Shown in pieces: positions 1-5,969 of a DNA stretch of 5,976 nucleotides; position 1 is the first letter of the stretch, and the number at the start of each line of letters is the position of its first letter. The stretch is from Burkholderiales bacterium (GTDB lineage: Bacteria; Pseudomonadota; Gammaproteobacteria; Burkholderiales; Burkholderiaceae_C), in contig SBFU01000460.1 in the NCBI GenBank assembly GCA_006227785.1, forward strand, positions 1 through 5,976. Reading direction: 5' to 3'. The position numbers and the translations under genes were made by a program. A model generated the notes under the pieces. It was not told where the DNA came from and did no database searches. It worked only from the letters and a program-made list of their open reading frames with translations.

Positions 1-18
1 CACCATCAGTTCACCGTG

Positions 19-480
19 ATGCGCCTGATCGCCCTCTTGCTGGTTCTGGCAGGCGGTCTGGGTTCAGCTGCGGCCCTTGCGCAGTCAGGCGTGTACCGCC
101 TGGATGATTCGCTGAGCCACACCGAGCCCGCCAATGCCCAGATGCAATGGCGCCCCCAGACGGGACCTGATGCCAGTGACGGCATGGAGACATGGGTTCG
201 GGTGCAGATCCACATCGACACCCGCGACTGGTCTGGCCGGCGAGGCCGGGTCTTCATGGTCCTGCCACCGGACCAGCCGCCGGCGGTTGAGGCGGTCTGG
301 GCGTCCAACGGAACCTTGAGAGCCGGACGGCTGGTGTCAGGTGAGCGGGCCCTGGTCTTCAGCGGCACACTTCCCGCGCAGGCGCTGCAGGACACCTTCA
401 ACGTGCGCCTTCGAACAGGTCCCGACTGGTTCACCAGCAGCCGGCGCCTGAGCTTCCACTTCGAGTTCGAACCCGACTGA
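19..480 (+). CDS. Secreted protein of unknown function, first visible gene of a chaperone/usher-like cluster
   Basis: The product is 153 residues and I do not recognise a named family. Residues 1-21 form a classic Sec signal peptide: Arg2, a Leu/Ala/Val-rich core and an Ala-Leu-Ala cleavage site before Gln22. The mature part has no cysteine and no membrane segment; alternating polar and hydrophobic stretches (for example WVRVQIHI, RVFMVLPP and the terminal LSFHFEFEPD) suggest an all-beta, Ig-like fold. I chose ATG at 19 over the adjoining in-frame GTG at 16 because TGATG at 17-21 would be a typical stop/start overlap with an upstream gene reading bases 2-19. The frame is nevertheless open to the window edge, so a longer protein cannot be excluded. 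It ends 3 bp before the chaperone gene, which implies co-transcription and perhaps a role as an accessory or minor subunit of the exported structure. That role is inferred from context only. Confidence 0.8.
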   Translation: MRLIALLLVLAGGLGSAAALAQSGVYRLDDSLSHTEPANAQMQWRPQTGPDASDGMETWVRVQIHIDTRDWSGRRGRVFMVLPPDQPPAVEAVWASNGTLRAGRLVSGERALVFSGTLPAQALQDTFNVRLRTGPDWFTSSRRLSFHFEFEPD

Positions 481-483
481 GCC

Positions 484-1293
484 ATGCTCTCCCAGCGTAT
501 CCCACCGGCTCGCCAGCTTCTGCTGGTTCTGTTACCGATTCTTTGGTCAGGCCACGCCCTTGCCCAGGGGTTCGCGGCCTACGTGACGCCTCCACGCATC
601 GAAGCAAAGGTCCAACCGGGCCAGACCATTCGCCAGGTGATCGAAATCCAGCATGCGGGCCGCAACCGCGGCAACTACCGCTTCTACACCAATGACTGGA
701 CCTTCGGCCCGGACCGGGCGGTACAGTTTCAGGACGCGCTGGCGCCCGACAGCTGTCGACCATGGGTGGCCATTGAAAGACGGGACCTCACCCTGGAAGA
801 CGGTGGCCGCTACCGATACCGGATCGAGATCGCCCCGCCAGCGGGAACACCCGCACGCGAGTGCCGGTTTGCCTTGATGATCGAAGGGTTGGACCCCGCC
901 CTGGTGGACAGTGGCGTGAGCATTCCTGTCAGCGGTCGCATTGGCGTGATCGTCTATGTGGCGATTGGCGATGTCCGGCCCCAACTGGTCCTGGAAAGCA
1001 GCGCCGTGCAGCGCTCAGGTGAGCGCCAGCAGATCGAACTGACGGTGCGCAACGAAGGGTCAGCCCATGGTCGCCTGGAAGGATTCGTCACAGGTCGGGA
1101 CGCCGAAGGGCGACGCATCGAGTTCGCGCCCGCCGATGCCCCCATTCTCCCGGGCGAGACCCGGCGCATCGCGCTGCTTCCCCTGTCGGAAGACGGCAAG
1201 TCACCGGCAGAGTGGCGACTGCCCATGCGCATACAGGGACAGCTCGAATGGGCGGGAGGACAGATGCCCATCGACCTGTCGCTGGCGCCATGA
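484..1293 (+). CDS. PapD-like periplasmic chaperone (fimbrial-type)
   Basis: The 269-residue product has a signal peptide at residues 1-27, cleaved after Ala-Leu-Ala. The mature protein looks like two Ig-like beta domains. Domain 1 (about 30-165) opens with a strand carrying PPRIEAK (36-42), where Arg38 is a candidate for the subunit-binding arginine that PapD-family chaperones carry near their N-terminus. It contains Cys91 and Cys127, well placed for a disulfide, and closes with alternating hydrophobics (SIPVSGRIGVIVYVAIGD, about 145-163) resembling the chaperone F1-G1 region that donates a strand to subunits. Domain 2 (about 166-269) has repeated beta strands. In the family, such chaperones hold pilin subunits in the periplasm and deliver them to an outer-membrane usher. 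The gene lies 3 bp after the previous stop and shares ATGA with the next start, so it is surely one transcription unit with them. Similarity to PapD is by fold pattern, not close identity. No strong Shine-Dalgarno is visible, which fits translational coupling. Confidence 0.8.
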   Translation: MLSQRIPPARQLLLVLLPILWSGHALAQGFAAYVTPPRIEAKVQPGQTIRQVIEIQHAGRNRGNYRFYTNDWTFGPDRAVQFQDALAPDSCRPWVAIERRDLTLEDGGRYRYRIEIAPPAGTPARECRFALMIEGLDPALVDSGVSIPVSGRIGVIVYVAIGDVRPQLVLESSAVQRSGERQQIELTVRNEGSAHGRLEGFVTGRDAEGRRIEFAPADAPILPGETRRIALLPLSEDGKSPAEWRLPMRIQGQLEWAGGQMPIDLSLAP

Positions 1294-3221
1294 CCGGGCG
1301 CCGGGGCTACTGGCTGCTTGCGTTCGGGTTGGCCGCCAGCTCATGCCCGGCCACCTTGTCCTGGGCCCAGGCACCAGCTTATGAAGACCGGCTGATCTCC
1401 AACCTGCCGCCTGAACCGGACGAACCACCGCAAACGGCCTATGACACCACTGGCCTGCCACGCTTCTTCAGGCTGGAAACACGTGTCGGTACGCGCCCAT
1501 TCGCCGCCAGCGACGCCAGCCCACGGGCGGGTTTTTCCGCATTCGGACTGGTGGAAACACCCAACCATGGCGCACTGTCGTTCGAAGGCAGCTATTCGGG
1601 CGACAACCGTGACGGCACACTTACGGTGCGTCAGCGAGGTCTGCCGCTGCCAGGTGGCAGCAGCATGAACCTGGAGGCCGGTATTGTCGAACAGCCCCTG
1701 CCATCGCTGAACCGCGCGCCAACCCGGGTGGTGGTGCCATCAAGCACTTTGCGAGGGGCCAATGTCGAGTGGTTGTCGCCCGCGCAAGGGCTGCAATGGG
1801 TGGCCAGCACCGGTCAGCCGGGTCGCCTTGAGTCGCTGCCGTCCAGCGGCTTCAGCCGTTTTTCTGGACAGCGACACCGCATCGGGATTCAATGGCAACC
1901 GTTTGGCGATGGCCAGTGGGGGGTTTCACTGCAGCACGAACGGGGTGACCGCGTCAGTGAAGGCTTTCCCTCTGCAGTGCCCGGCACGGCCAATCGCCAG
2001 GCGACCCTGCTGACCATGGCCGGTGAGGCTGGCGCGTGGAACTGGTCGGCGAACGCCATGAGCGCCGGTGACCCAGGGGTCAACGGGCAAAGCCAGGGGT
2101 GGTGGGTCGAAGCCTCCCACCGGGCGGGACTGCTTCGTCAGACGCTCGGTCTCTACAGACTCGATCGAGGTCTGAACTGGGCCGGCATTGCCATGGCCAA
2201 CAACCTGCAAGGCGGCTTCTGGCGCGGCGCTTGGACCACGCGCCAATGGTCGGTGGACACGTCCTTGGATCTCCTGCAGCCGGTGGAAGGACCCGGTGGT
2301 ACCGGCTACTACGGCAACCTCAACGGTCGGCTGCGACTGGACCGGAGCAACCAGATCGGTGGCGGGCTGGCGATGCGGGATTACAGAGGGCGGTCATGGG
2401 TGGGGTATGCCGATTGGCGACATTCCCACGACCTGGGCACCAGTGGCTTGCGACTGGAGCTGTCGGATACCGAAGGCAGCCGCCGTGACGAACGCCGCTT
2501 GACGCTGGACCAGGACTGGAATGCGCCGCTGGGCTGGACGATCAACACCAGCGTGGGAGCGGCGCAGGCCCGGCTTGAGACCGCTGGGCAGGATTCTCGT
2601 GAAGACAGCTGGTTCGCAGCCGCCAGTTTCGCGCTCCCGCTGGGGCGGTACGCGACGGTGAGGGGCTCCCTCGGCACCGAGCAGGTTCGCGGAGCCCCAG
2701 ACCGCCACAACGCCAACCTCAGCGCCAACTGGCGCCTGACGCCAAAGTGGAGTCTGGAGGCCCAGTACATCCGAAGCACGGCCGGCAGGGTCGTTCCTTC
2801 GCTGGATCCGCTGGCGCCGCCGCCGGATGTTGTGCGGTTGGCCAGCCGCAGCTTTTTTGTCTTGCTTCGCTACGAACATCGCGCTGGTTCGAGGCCGGTG
2901 CCCTTGGGCGGCAAGCTGGAAGATGGCGGTGGGCGTGTCGAGGGCGTGGTTTTCTTCGACAGCAACCGCAATGGCACGCAGGAAGCCAGCGAGCAAGGCG
3001 TACCCGGGGTGATCGTGCTGCTGGACAATCGCTGGGCCATTCGCACCGACGAGCAGGGTCGTTTCGAGTTCCCTCTGGTGTCGGGCGGCTTGCGCGAGAT
3101 CACGGTTCGCAACGAAGGCCTGCCCCTGCCCTGGAATGTGGCCCCGGGTGCCGAAAAGCAGGTGGATGTGCGCCTGCGCGGGACAACCCGGATCGCCATT
3201 CCGGTTCAACGCGATTTCTGA
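1290..3221 (+). CDS. Outer-membrane beta-barrel, usher-like protein with C-terminal SdrD-B/Cna-B-like domain
   Basis: The 643-residue product starts at ATG 1290, which overlaps the chaperone stop (ATGA). An in-frame ATG at 1212 would overlap the chaperone by 82 bp and bury the signal peptide, so I rejected it. A signal peptide covers about residues 1-28 (WAQA then Pro29), followed by a Pro/Glu-rich linker to about 57. From about 58 to 535 the sequence is a succession of amphipathic strands with Trp/Tyr/Phe ends and short Gly/Asp/Asn turns, finishing with RSFFVLLRYEH, as in an outer-membrane barrel. Residues 547-643 form a separate small beta domain. It holds a calcium-loop-like motif at 557-568 (Asp557, Asn559, Asn561, Gly562, Glu565, Glu568), then GVPGVIVLLD and TDEQGRFEF, typical of SdrD-B/Cna-B-like modules. 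Its place beside a PapD-like chaperone suggests an usher or secretion pore for the neighbouring subunits. It is shorter than FimD/PapC ushers (about 800 residues or more), and I see no clear plug or usher N-terminal domain. Function is inferred. Confidence 0.8.
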   Translation: MTGRRGYWLLAFGLAASSCPATLSWAQAPAYEDRLISNLPPEPDEPPQTAYDTTGLPRFFRLETRVGTRPFAASDASPRAGFSAFGLVETPNHGALSFEGSYSGDNRDGTLTVRQRGLPLPGGSSMNLEAGIVEQPLPSLNRAPTRVVVPSSTLRGANVEWLSPAQGLQWVASTGQPGRLESLPSSGFSRFSGQRHRIGIQWQPFGDGQWGVSLQHERGDRVSEGFPSAVPGTANRQATLLTMAGEAGAWNWSANAMSAGDPGVNGQSQGWWVEASHRAGLLRQTLGLYRLDRGLNWAGIAMANNLQGGFWRGAWTTRQWSVDTSLDLLQPVEGPGGTGYYGNLNGRLRLDRSNQIGGGLAMRDYRGRSWVGYADWRHSHDLGTSGLRLELSDTEGSRRDERRLTLDQDWNAPLGWTINTSVGAAQARLETAGQDSREDSWFAAASFALPLGRYATVRGSLGTEQVRGAPDRHNANLSANWRLTPKWSLEAQYIRSTAGRVVPSLDPLAPPPDVVRLASRSFFVLLRYEHRAGSRPVPLGGKLEDGGGRVEGVVFFDSNRNGTQEASEQGVPGVIVLLDNRWAIRTDEQGRFEFPLVSGGLREITVRNEGLPLPWNVAPGAEKQVDVRLRGTTRIAIPVQRDF

Positions 3222-3226
3222 TTCTT

Positions 3227-3244
3227 GTCGGCGAACTGGCCGAC
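3227..3244 (+). other. Small inverted repeat in the gap between the barrel gene and the pilin-like gene
   Basis: GTCGGC and GCCGAC flank a 6-base loop (GAACTG), 5 bases after the barrel gene stop. No T-run follows, so it is not a canonical intrinsic terminator. It could be an mRNA stability or processing element or chance in GC-rich DNA. The rest of the 91-bp gap (3222-3312) holds no convincing promoter. CATACT at 3274-3279 resembles a -10 box but has no matching -35. AAGGG at 3292-3296 is too far (16 bp) from ATG 3313 to be an ideal ribosome binding site. Confidence 0.25.
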
Positions 3245-3312
3245 GCAAAGCCAGGTGTTCATAGCGCTTTCGACATACTCAAGCACAGGACAAGGGTGCC
3301 GATACATCCGGC

Positions 3313-3798
3313 ATGAGTCCGGCATCTTCCGTCCGTTGTTCACTCGCCATCGCGGCTGGCGTGCTTGCGGGTATGCTCCCAGGTCCCGCTGGGGCCGATG
3401 CCAGCCTGGACACCACGGGCCAGGGCGCAAGCGCCAGACTGAATTTCGTGATCAAGATCCCTCCAGTGCTCCGGATCATTGACAACAGCCACCCCGTCCA
3501 GGTGCTGAGCAACCCGGATGGTGTCGCGGTGGTCGACCAGCGACTCGAGCTGCAATCCAACCTCAGACAGGGCTTCTGCGTCACGCTGAAGCAGCCAGAT
3601 TCCAGCAGCCTGGGCTGGTCCATGGAAGCAACGGGCCATGGAAGCTTCGACTCGCGTCCGGTTCAGGGCGGCTATCACATCTGCTTCAGCCGGCCTGGAC
3701 GGCATGTCGTGAATCTGCGACACAGCTTCAGCTTCAAGGACAACACCGCCACTGCGGTCCGCTTCTGGCCGCTGCGGACCGAGATTGCGGCCATTTAG
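3313..3798 (+). CDS. Secreted pilin-like subunit candidate
   Basis: The product is 161 residues. The signal peptide covers about residues 1-28 (Arg8, an Ala/Leu/Val core, Ala-Gly-Ala before Asp29). The mature N-terminus has a short flexible Gly/Ser/Asp stretch and then an alternating hydrophobic strand (ARLNFVIKIPP, residues 41-51; Leu43, Phe45, Ile47, Ile49), the pattern expected of a donor strand in chaperone/usher pilins. The remainder is predicted beta-rich with Cys89 and Cys124, a possible disulfide, and no second membrane span. I do not recognise a named family. The gene follows the barrel gene by 91 bp, on the same strand, and closes the cluster, so the best guess is the exported or polymerised subunit handled by the chaperone. 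The start lacks a good ribosome binding site, but it places the signal peptide correctly. The TAG stop overlaps the stop of the convergent mltA within TTAG at 3795-3798. An alternative is a soluble periplasmic or surface protein unrelated to fibres. Confidence 0.72.
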   Translation: MSPASSVRCSLAIAAGVLAGMLPGPAGADASLDTTGQGASARLNFVIKIPPVLRIIDNSHPVQVLSNPDGVAVVDQRLELQSNLRQGFCVTLKQPDSSSLGWSMEATGHGSFDSRPVQGGYHICFSRPGRHVVNLRHSFSFKDNTATAVRFWPLRTEIAAI

Positions 3799-5033
3799 CG
3801 CGGCCACAACACCCACAGCTGCAGCGGCTGCTTGAGCGCCGCCGCCAGGGTATAGGCCTCGTCGGTCCAGCCACCCCAGCCGGTGAACAGGTCGGCACGC
3901 ACCGCACCCAGGATGGCGCCTCCGGTGTCCTGGGCCATGACCAGACGCCGCGTGTCCAGGGTCGGGCCCTGGGTGGCCAGCCAGACGGGGGTGCCATAAG
4001 GAATGCTCTGCGGGTCGACCGCAATGGAGCGGCCGGGCGTGAGCGGCACGCCCTGGGCGCCGCGCGGGCCGAAGCGGGCGTCCAGTTCGCTCAGGGGCTC
4101 TTCGCGAAAGAACACCGTGCGCGGGTTGGCCCACAGCATGTCGTTCAGGCGCGCCGGGTTCTGCGCGGCCCAGGCCTTGATGGCGTCCCACGAAGCCTCG
4201 CGGATGGCGCGGCGGTCGAGCAGCCAGCGACCGACGCTGGCGTAGGGCTGCCCGTTGTGGGCGGCAAAGGCGACACGGACGACACTTTCGCGCCCGTCAG
4301 GCTCGGCAATGCGCAGGCGACCGGACCCCTGGATCTGCAGGATCAGGGCGTCGATGGGGTCGGCCAGCCAGGCGATCTCGCGCCCGCGCAAGGCGGCCTG
4401 GGCCGCCGGCAGGGTGTCGATCTGCTGCCGGGTGAACCAGGCCTGACCCGTCTGCAGGCCGGGAGGCGGCATGTGCAGGGGTGTGCGGTGGGTGGCGGTG
4501 CGGACCCGGCTGGCGGGCATGATGGGCTCGTAATAGCCCGTCAGCAGGCCCTCGGGCGGCACACCGTTGGCCTCGACCACGCGGTAGGGTCGGAAGCGGC
4601 TGTGCAGCCAGGCGTGCTGCTCGGCCGCGGTGGCAATGGAGAGCTGGCGCGCTTCGCGGCACAGGTCGGCGTGTCCGCTGACCGGTCGTTCGCAACCGCG
4701 CACCCAGGCGTTCCAGGCTTCGTGCAGGCTGTCCTGGCCCCAGCCGGGCAGGTCGGTCCAGCGCACCGGCACCCAGCGGCTCTTGCCGCGCTGGATGGCC
4801 GGGGGCAAGGGGCCGTCATCGGCCACCATGGGCACGGTCTGCGGCACCGGCGGCGTGATGGCCGGGGAACTGTCGGGCCGGGAAGCGGGTCGATCCGGGC
4901 TGACGCTGCAGCCGGCCAGGCCCCCTCCTACAATCAGGAGCAGGGTGCCGATGCGTGCCTGGTGTGCGGCGCCGGATATCTGTTTCTTGACCGCCTGGGT
5001 GGCAGTCAGTACCCACTTCACGAGTCTTTCCAT
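3795..5033 (-). CDS. mltA: Membrane-bound lytic murein transglycosylase A (MltA), lipoprotein
   Basis: MltA enzymes cleave the MurNAc-GlcNAc bond of peptidoglycan to give 1,6-anhydro-MurNAc ends, usually anchored to the inner face of the outer membrane. From ATG 5033 the protein is 412 residues. It has a hydrophobic segment at 28-41 ending in a lipobox (Leu39-Ala-Gly-Cys42), then a Pro/Ser-rich linker. The MltA domain carries GYYEP (166-170), QIQGSGR (233-239) and NGQPYASVGR (260-269). A C-terminal 3D domain has VDPQSIPYGTPV (339-350) and AQDTGGAI (367-374); Asp369, Asp381 and Asp391 are its conserved aspartates and supply the catalytic acid. The domain is complete, with the expected WVLWPR-type end. 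The 28-residue stretch before the hydrophobic core is long for a lipoprotein signal. A GTG at 5021, preceded by GGAAAG on the minus strand, is an alternative start; the frame also stays open upstream to 5336, but that part lies opposite another gene. The start is therefore less certain than the identity. Confidence 0.93.
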   Translation of the reverse strand: MERLVKWVLTATQAVKKQISGAAHQARIGTLLLIVGGGLAGCSVSPDRPASRPDSSPAITPPVPQTVPMVADDGPLPPAIQRGKSRWVPVRWTDLPGWGQDSLHEAWNAWVRGCERPVSGHADLCREARQLSIATAAEQHAWLHSRFRPYRVVEANGVPPEGLLTGYYEPIMPASRVRTATHRTPLHMPPPGLQTGQAWFTRQQIDTLPAAQAALRGREIAWLADPIDALILQIQGSGRLRIAEPDGRESVVRVAFAAHNGQPYASVGRWLLDRRAIREASWDAIKAWAAQNPARLNDMLWANPRTVFFREEPLSELDARFGPRGAQGVPLTPGRSIAVDPQSIPYGTPVWLATQGPTLDTRRLVMAQDTGGAILGAVRADLFTGWGGWTDEAYTLAAALKQPLQLWVLWPR

Positions 5034-5235
5034 GACCTTGTTGCTGCTTGAAGCGCTGGCCGCGCTCCTGATCTTCGTGTTCATCGTGTGGTGGACCATG
5101 TTCTCGGGCCGCAACAAGGGCGAGCTGCCGGCCGATGCCGAGCAGGACAAGGCACAACCACAGGTGCAGCAACCGGTTCCAGCCGCCAAGGCCAGCCAGG
5201 ACAAGCCCGAAGCAGACACCGCGCCGCGCGCCTGA
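5032..5235 (+). CDS. Small single-span membrane protein with Pro/Gln/Ala-rich tail, function unknown
   Basis: The product is 67 residues. Residues 2-24 form one strongly hydrophobic segment (Leu/Ala/Ile/Phe/Val, ending with Trp20 and Trp21 at the membrane boundary), followed by SGRNKGE, whose positive charges suggest an N-out, C-in topology. Residues 31-67 are hydrophilic and rich in Pro, Gln, Ala, Asp and Lys, probably disordered. Short hypothetical proteins of this shape, with a conserved VWWTMF/SGR boundary, are familiar to me from Comamonadaceae-like genomes; no function is known to me. The start is ATG 5032, which begins the hydrophobic segment directly. The same frame is open upstream but only as antisense of mltA. 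The ATG shares CATG with the assigned mltA start on the other strand, so either the two genes start back to back or one start is misplaced. No Shine-Dalgarno is evident. It converges on the response regulator with a 6-bp gap and no terminator between them. Confidence 0.72.
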   Translation: MTLLLLEALAALLIFVFIVWWTMFSGRNKGELPADAEQDKAQPQVQQPVPAAKASQDKPEADTAPRA

Positions 5236-5241
5236 CGCCCG

Positions 5242-5871
5242 TCATGCCTGACGCAGGGCGTTGGCCAGTTCGACGGCCGACTTGACGCCCATCTTGTCGA
5301 ACACGCGCGAGCGGTGCACCTCGACCGTGCGCACACTGATGTTGAGCTGGTCGGCCACCAGCTTGTTGGGCAGGCCTTCGATGACCAGGCGCATGACGTC
5401 GCGTTCGCGCTCGGTCAGGCTGTCCAGCCGCTGGCGGATCTCGTTCTGGACGCGGCGTTGGGCCAGGGCCTGGGCCGACTGGTCCAGCGCCTGTTCGATG
5501 CGGTCGACCAGGGCGTTGTCGGAAAACGGCTTCTCGCAGAAGTCGAAGGCCCCGCGTTTGACCGCGTCGACCGCAGTCGGCACGTCGGCATGACCGGAGA
5601 GGAAGATGACCGGCATCACCGGCAGCCAGGGCAGCGTCAGCAGGTGTTCGAACAGGGCCAGCCCGCTCATGCCCTCCATGCGCACGTCCAGCAGCAGGCA
5701 GCAGGGCGTGCCGGGTGGCTGATGCCAGCGTGAGAGTTCCTCCAGGAAGGCCTCGGCGCTGCCGTAGCCTTCGCTGAGCAGCCGGCGCGTGCGCAGCAGC
5801 CAGCCCAGCGCATCGCGCACCCCCGCATCGTCGTCGACGATGAAGACACGGGCATCGGGGTGCTGGGTCAT
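5242..5871 (-). CDS. FixJ/NarL-type two-component response regulator (receiver plus LuxR-type HTH)
   Basis: The 209-residue product is a cytoplasmic transcription factor activated by a sensor kinase. The receiver domain (about 7-120) has Asp14/Asp15 of the acidic pocket, Asp62 as the phosphoacceptor in LLLDVRMEGMSG, Ser92 in FLSGHAD and Lys114 in EKPF; all key residues are present. A linker (about 121-150) rich in Gln, Ala and Arg may form a helix. The LuxR/NarL HTH covers about 150-206, with LTERERDVMRLV (152-163) and recognition helix region SVRTVEVHRSRVFDKMG (179-195). The FLSGHADVPTAVDAVKRGAFDF signature points to the FixJ/TodT/DctR branch rather than NarL itself. The ATG at 5871 places the first receiver strand normally; no clear ribosome binding site is visible. 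Its kinase is not in the window and may lie beyond 5976, so the signal and targets cannot be assigned. Nothing links it directly to the surface-fibre cluster. Confidence 0.93.
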   Translation of the reverse strand: MTQHPDARVFIVDDDAGVRDALGWLLRTRRLLSEGYGSAEAFLEELSRWHQPPGTPCCLLLDVRMEGMSGLALFEHLLTLPWLPVMPVIFLSGHADVPTAVDAVKRGAFDFCEKPFSDNALVDRIEQALDQSAQALAQRRVQNEIRQRLDSLTERERDVMRLVIEGLPNKLVADQLNISVRTVEVHRSRVFDKMGVKSAVELANALRQA

Positions 5872-5941
5872 GGGGTGGATGATAGTAGAGTGTCGTGGAA
5901 GCGCCGGTTACGCCAGAAACAGCGAGACTGGGTGGGTCTTC

Positions 5942-5969
5942 GTGGATGCCCGCGTGCGCGGGAATCCAC
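5942..5969. repeat. 28-bp imperfect palindrome, GCGGGAATCC-type dispersed repeat
   Basis: GTGGATGCCCGCG and CGCGGGAATCCAC are arms of 13 bases around TG, with a single mismatch (G5948 against A5963). The core matches the ATTCCCN8GGGAAT style of short dispersed repeats known as dRS3 in Neisseria and seen in many betaproteobacteria; the left arm has one base changed. Translated, such repeats give the familiar WIPAHAGIH-like string, found here on the minus strand. It lies 71 bp upstream of the response regulator start. The remaining noncoding bases 5872-5941 show no convincing promoter: on the minus strand TACTAT near 5883-5888 is a weak -10 with no good -35. No T-run follows the palindrome, so it is not an obvious terminator. 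Confidence 0.7.

Noticed and set aside
1212..1289. Upstream in-frame ATG extension of the barrel gene
   Set aside because: It would overlap the chaperone gene by 82 bp and put 26 polar residues before a good signal peptide; ATG 1290 in an ATGA overlap is more natural.
1344..1346. Cys19 of the barrel protein as a lipobox cysteine
   Set aside because: The preceding Ala-Ser-Ser lacks the usual Leu/Val at -3, and a better signal peptidase I site follows at about residue 28.
2394..3248. 284-residue minus-strand open frame under the barrel gene
   Set aside because: It lies wholly opposite the barrel coding region, has unnatural His/Arg/Pro-rich composition and no domain pattern; long antisense frames are expected in GC-rich DNA.
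3340..4191. Minus-strand open frame crossing the junction of the pilin-like gene and mltA
   Set aside because: It is out of frame with MltA and antisense to the pilin-like gene, and its protein is low-complexity Arg/Ala/Gly/His.
4257..5051. 264-residue plus-strand open frame opposite mltA
   Set aside because: It mirrors the MltA gene, is Gly/Ala/Gln/His-rich with no domain, and MltA motifs are clear on the other strand.
5034..5336. Extension of MltA upstream of ATG 5033
   Set aside because: The added 101 residues would run antisense to the small membrane protein and into the response regulator, and would bury the lipoprotein signal.
5872..5941. Sigma-70 promoter for the response regulator
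   Set aside because: A TACTAT near 5883-5888 on the minus strand matches only four of six -10 bases and there is no -35-like hexamer at the right distance.
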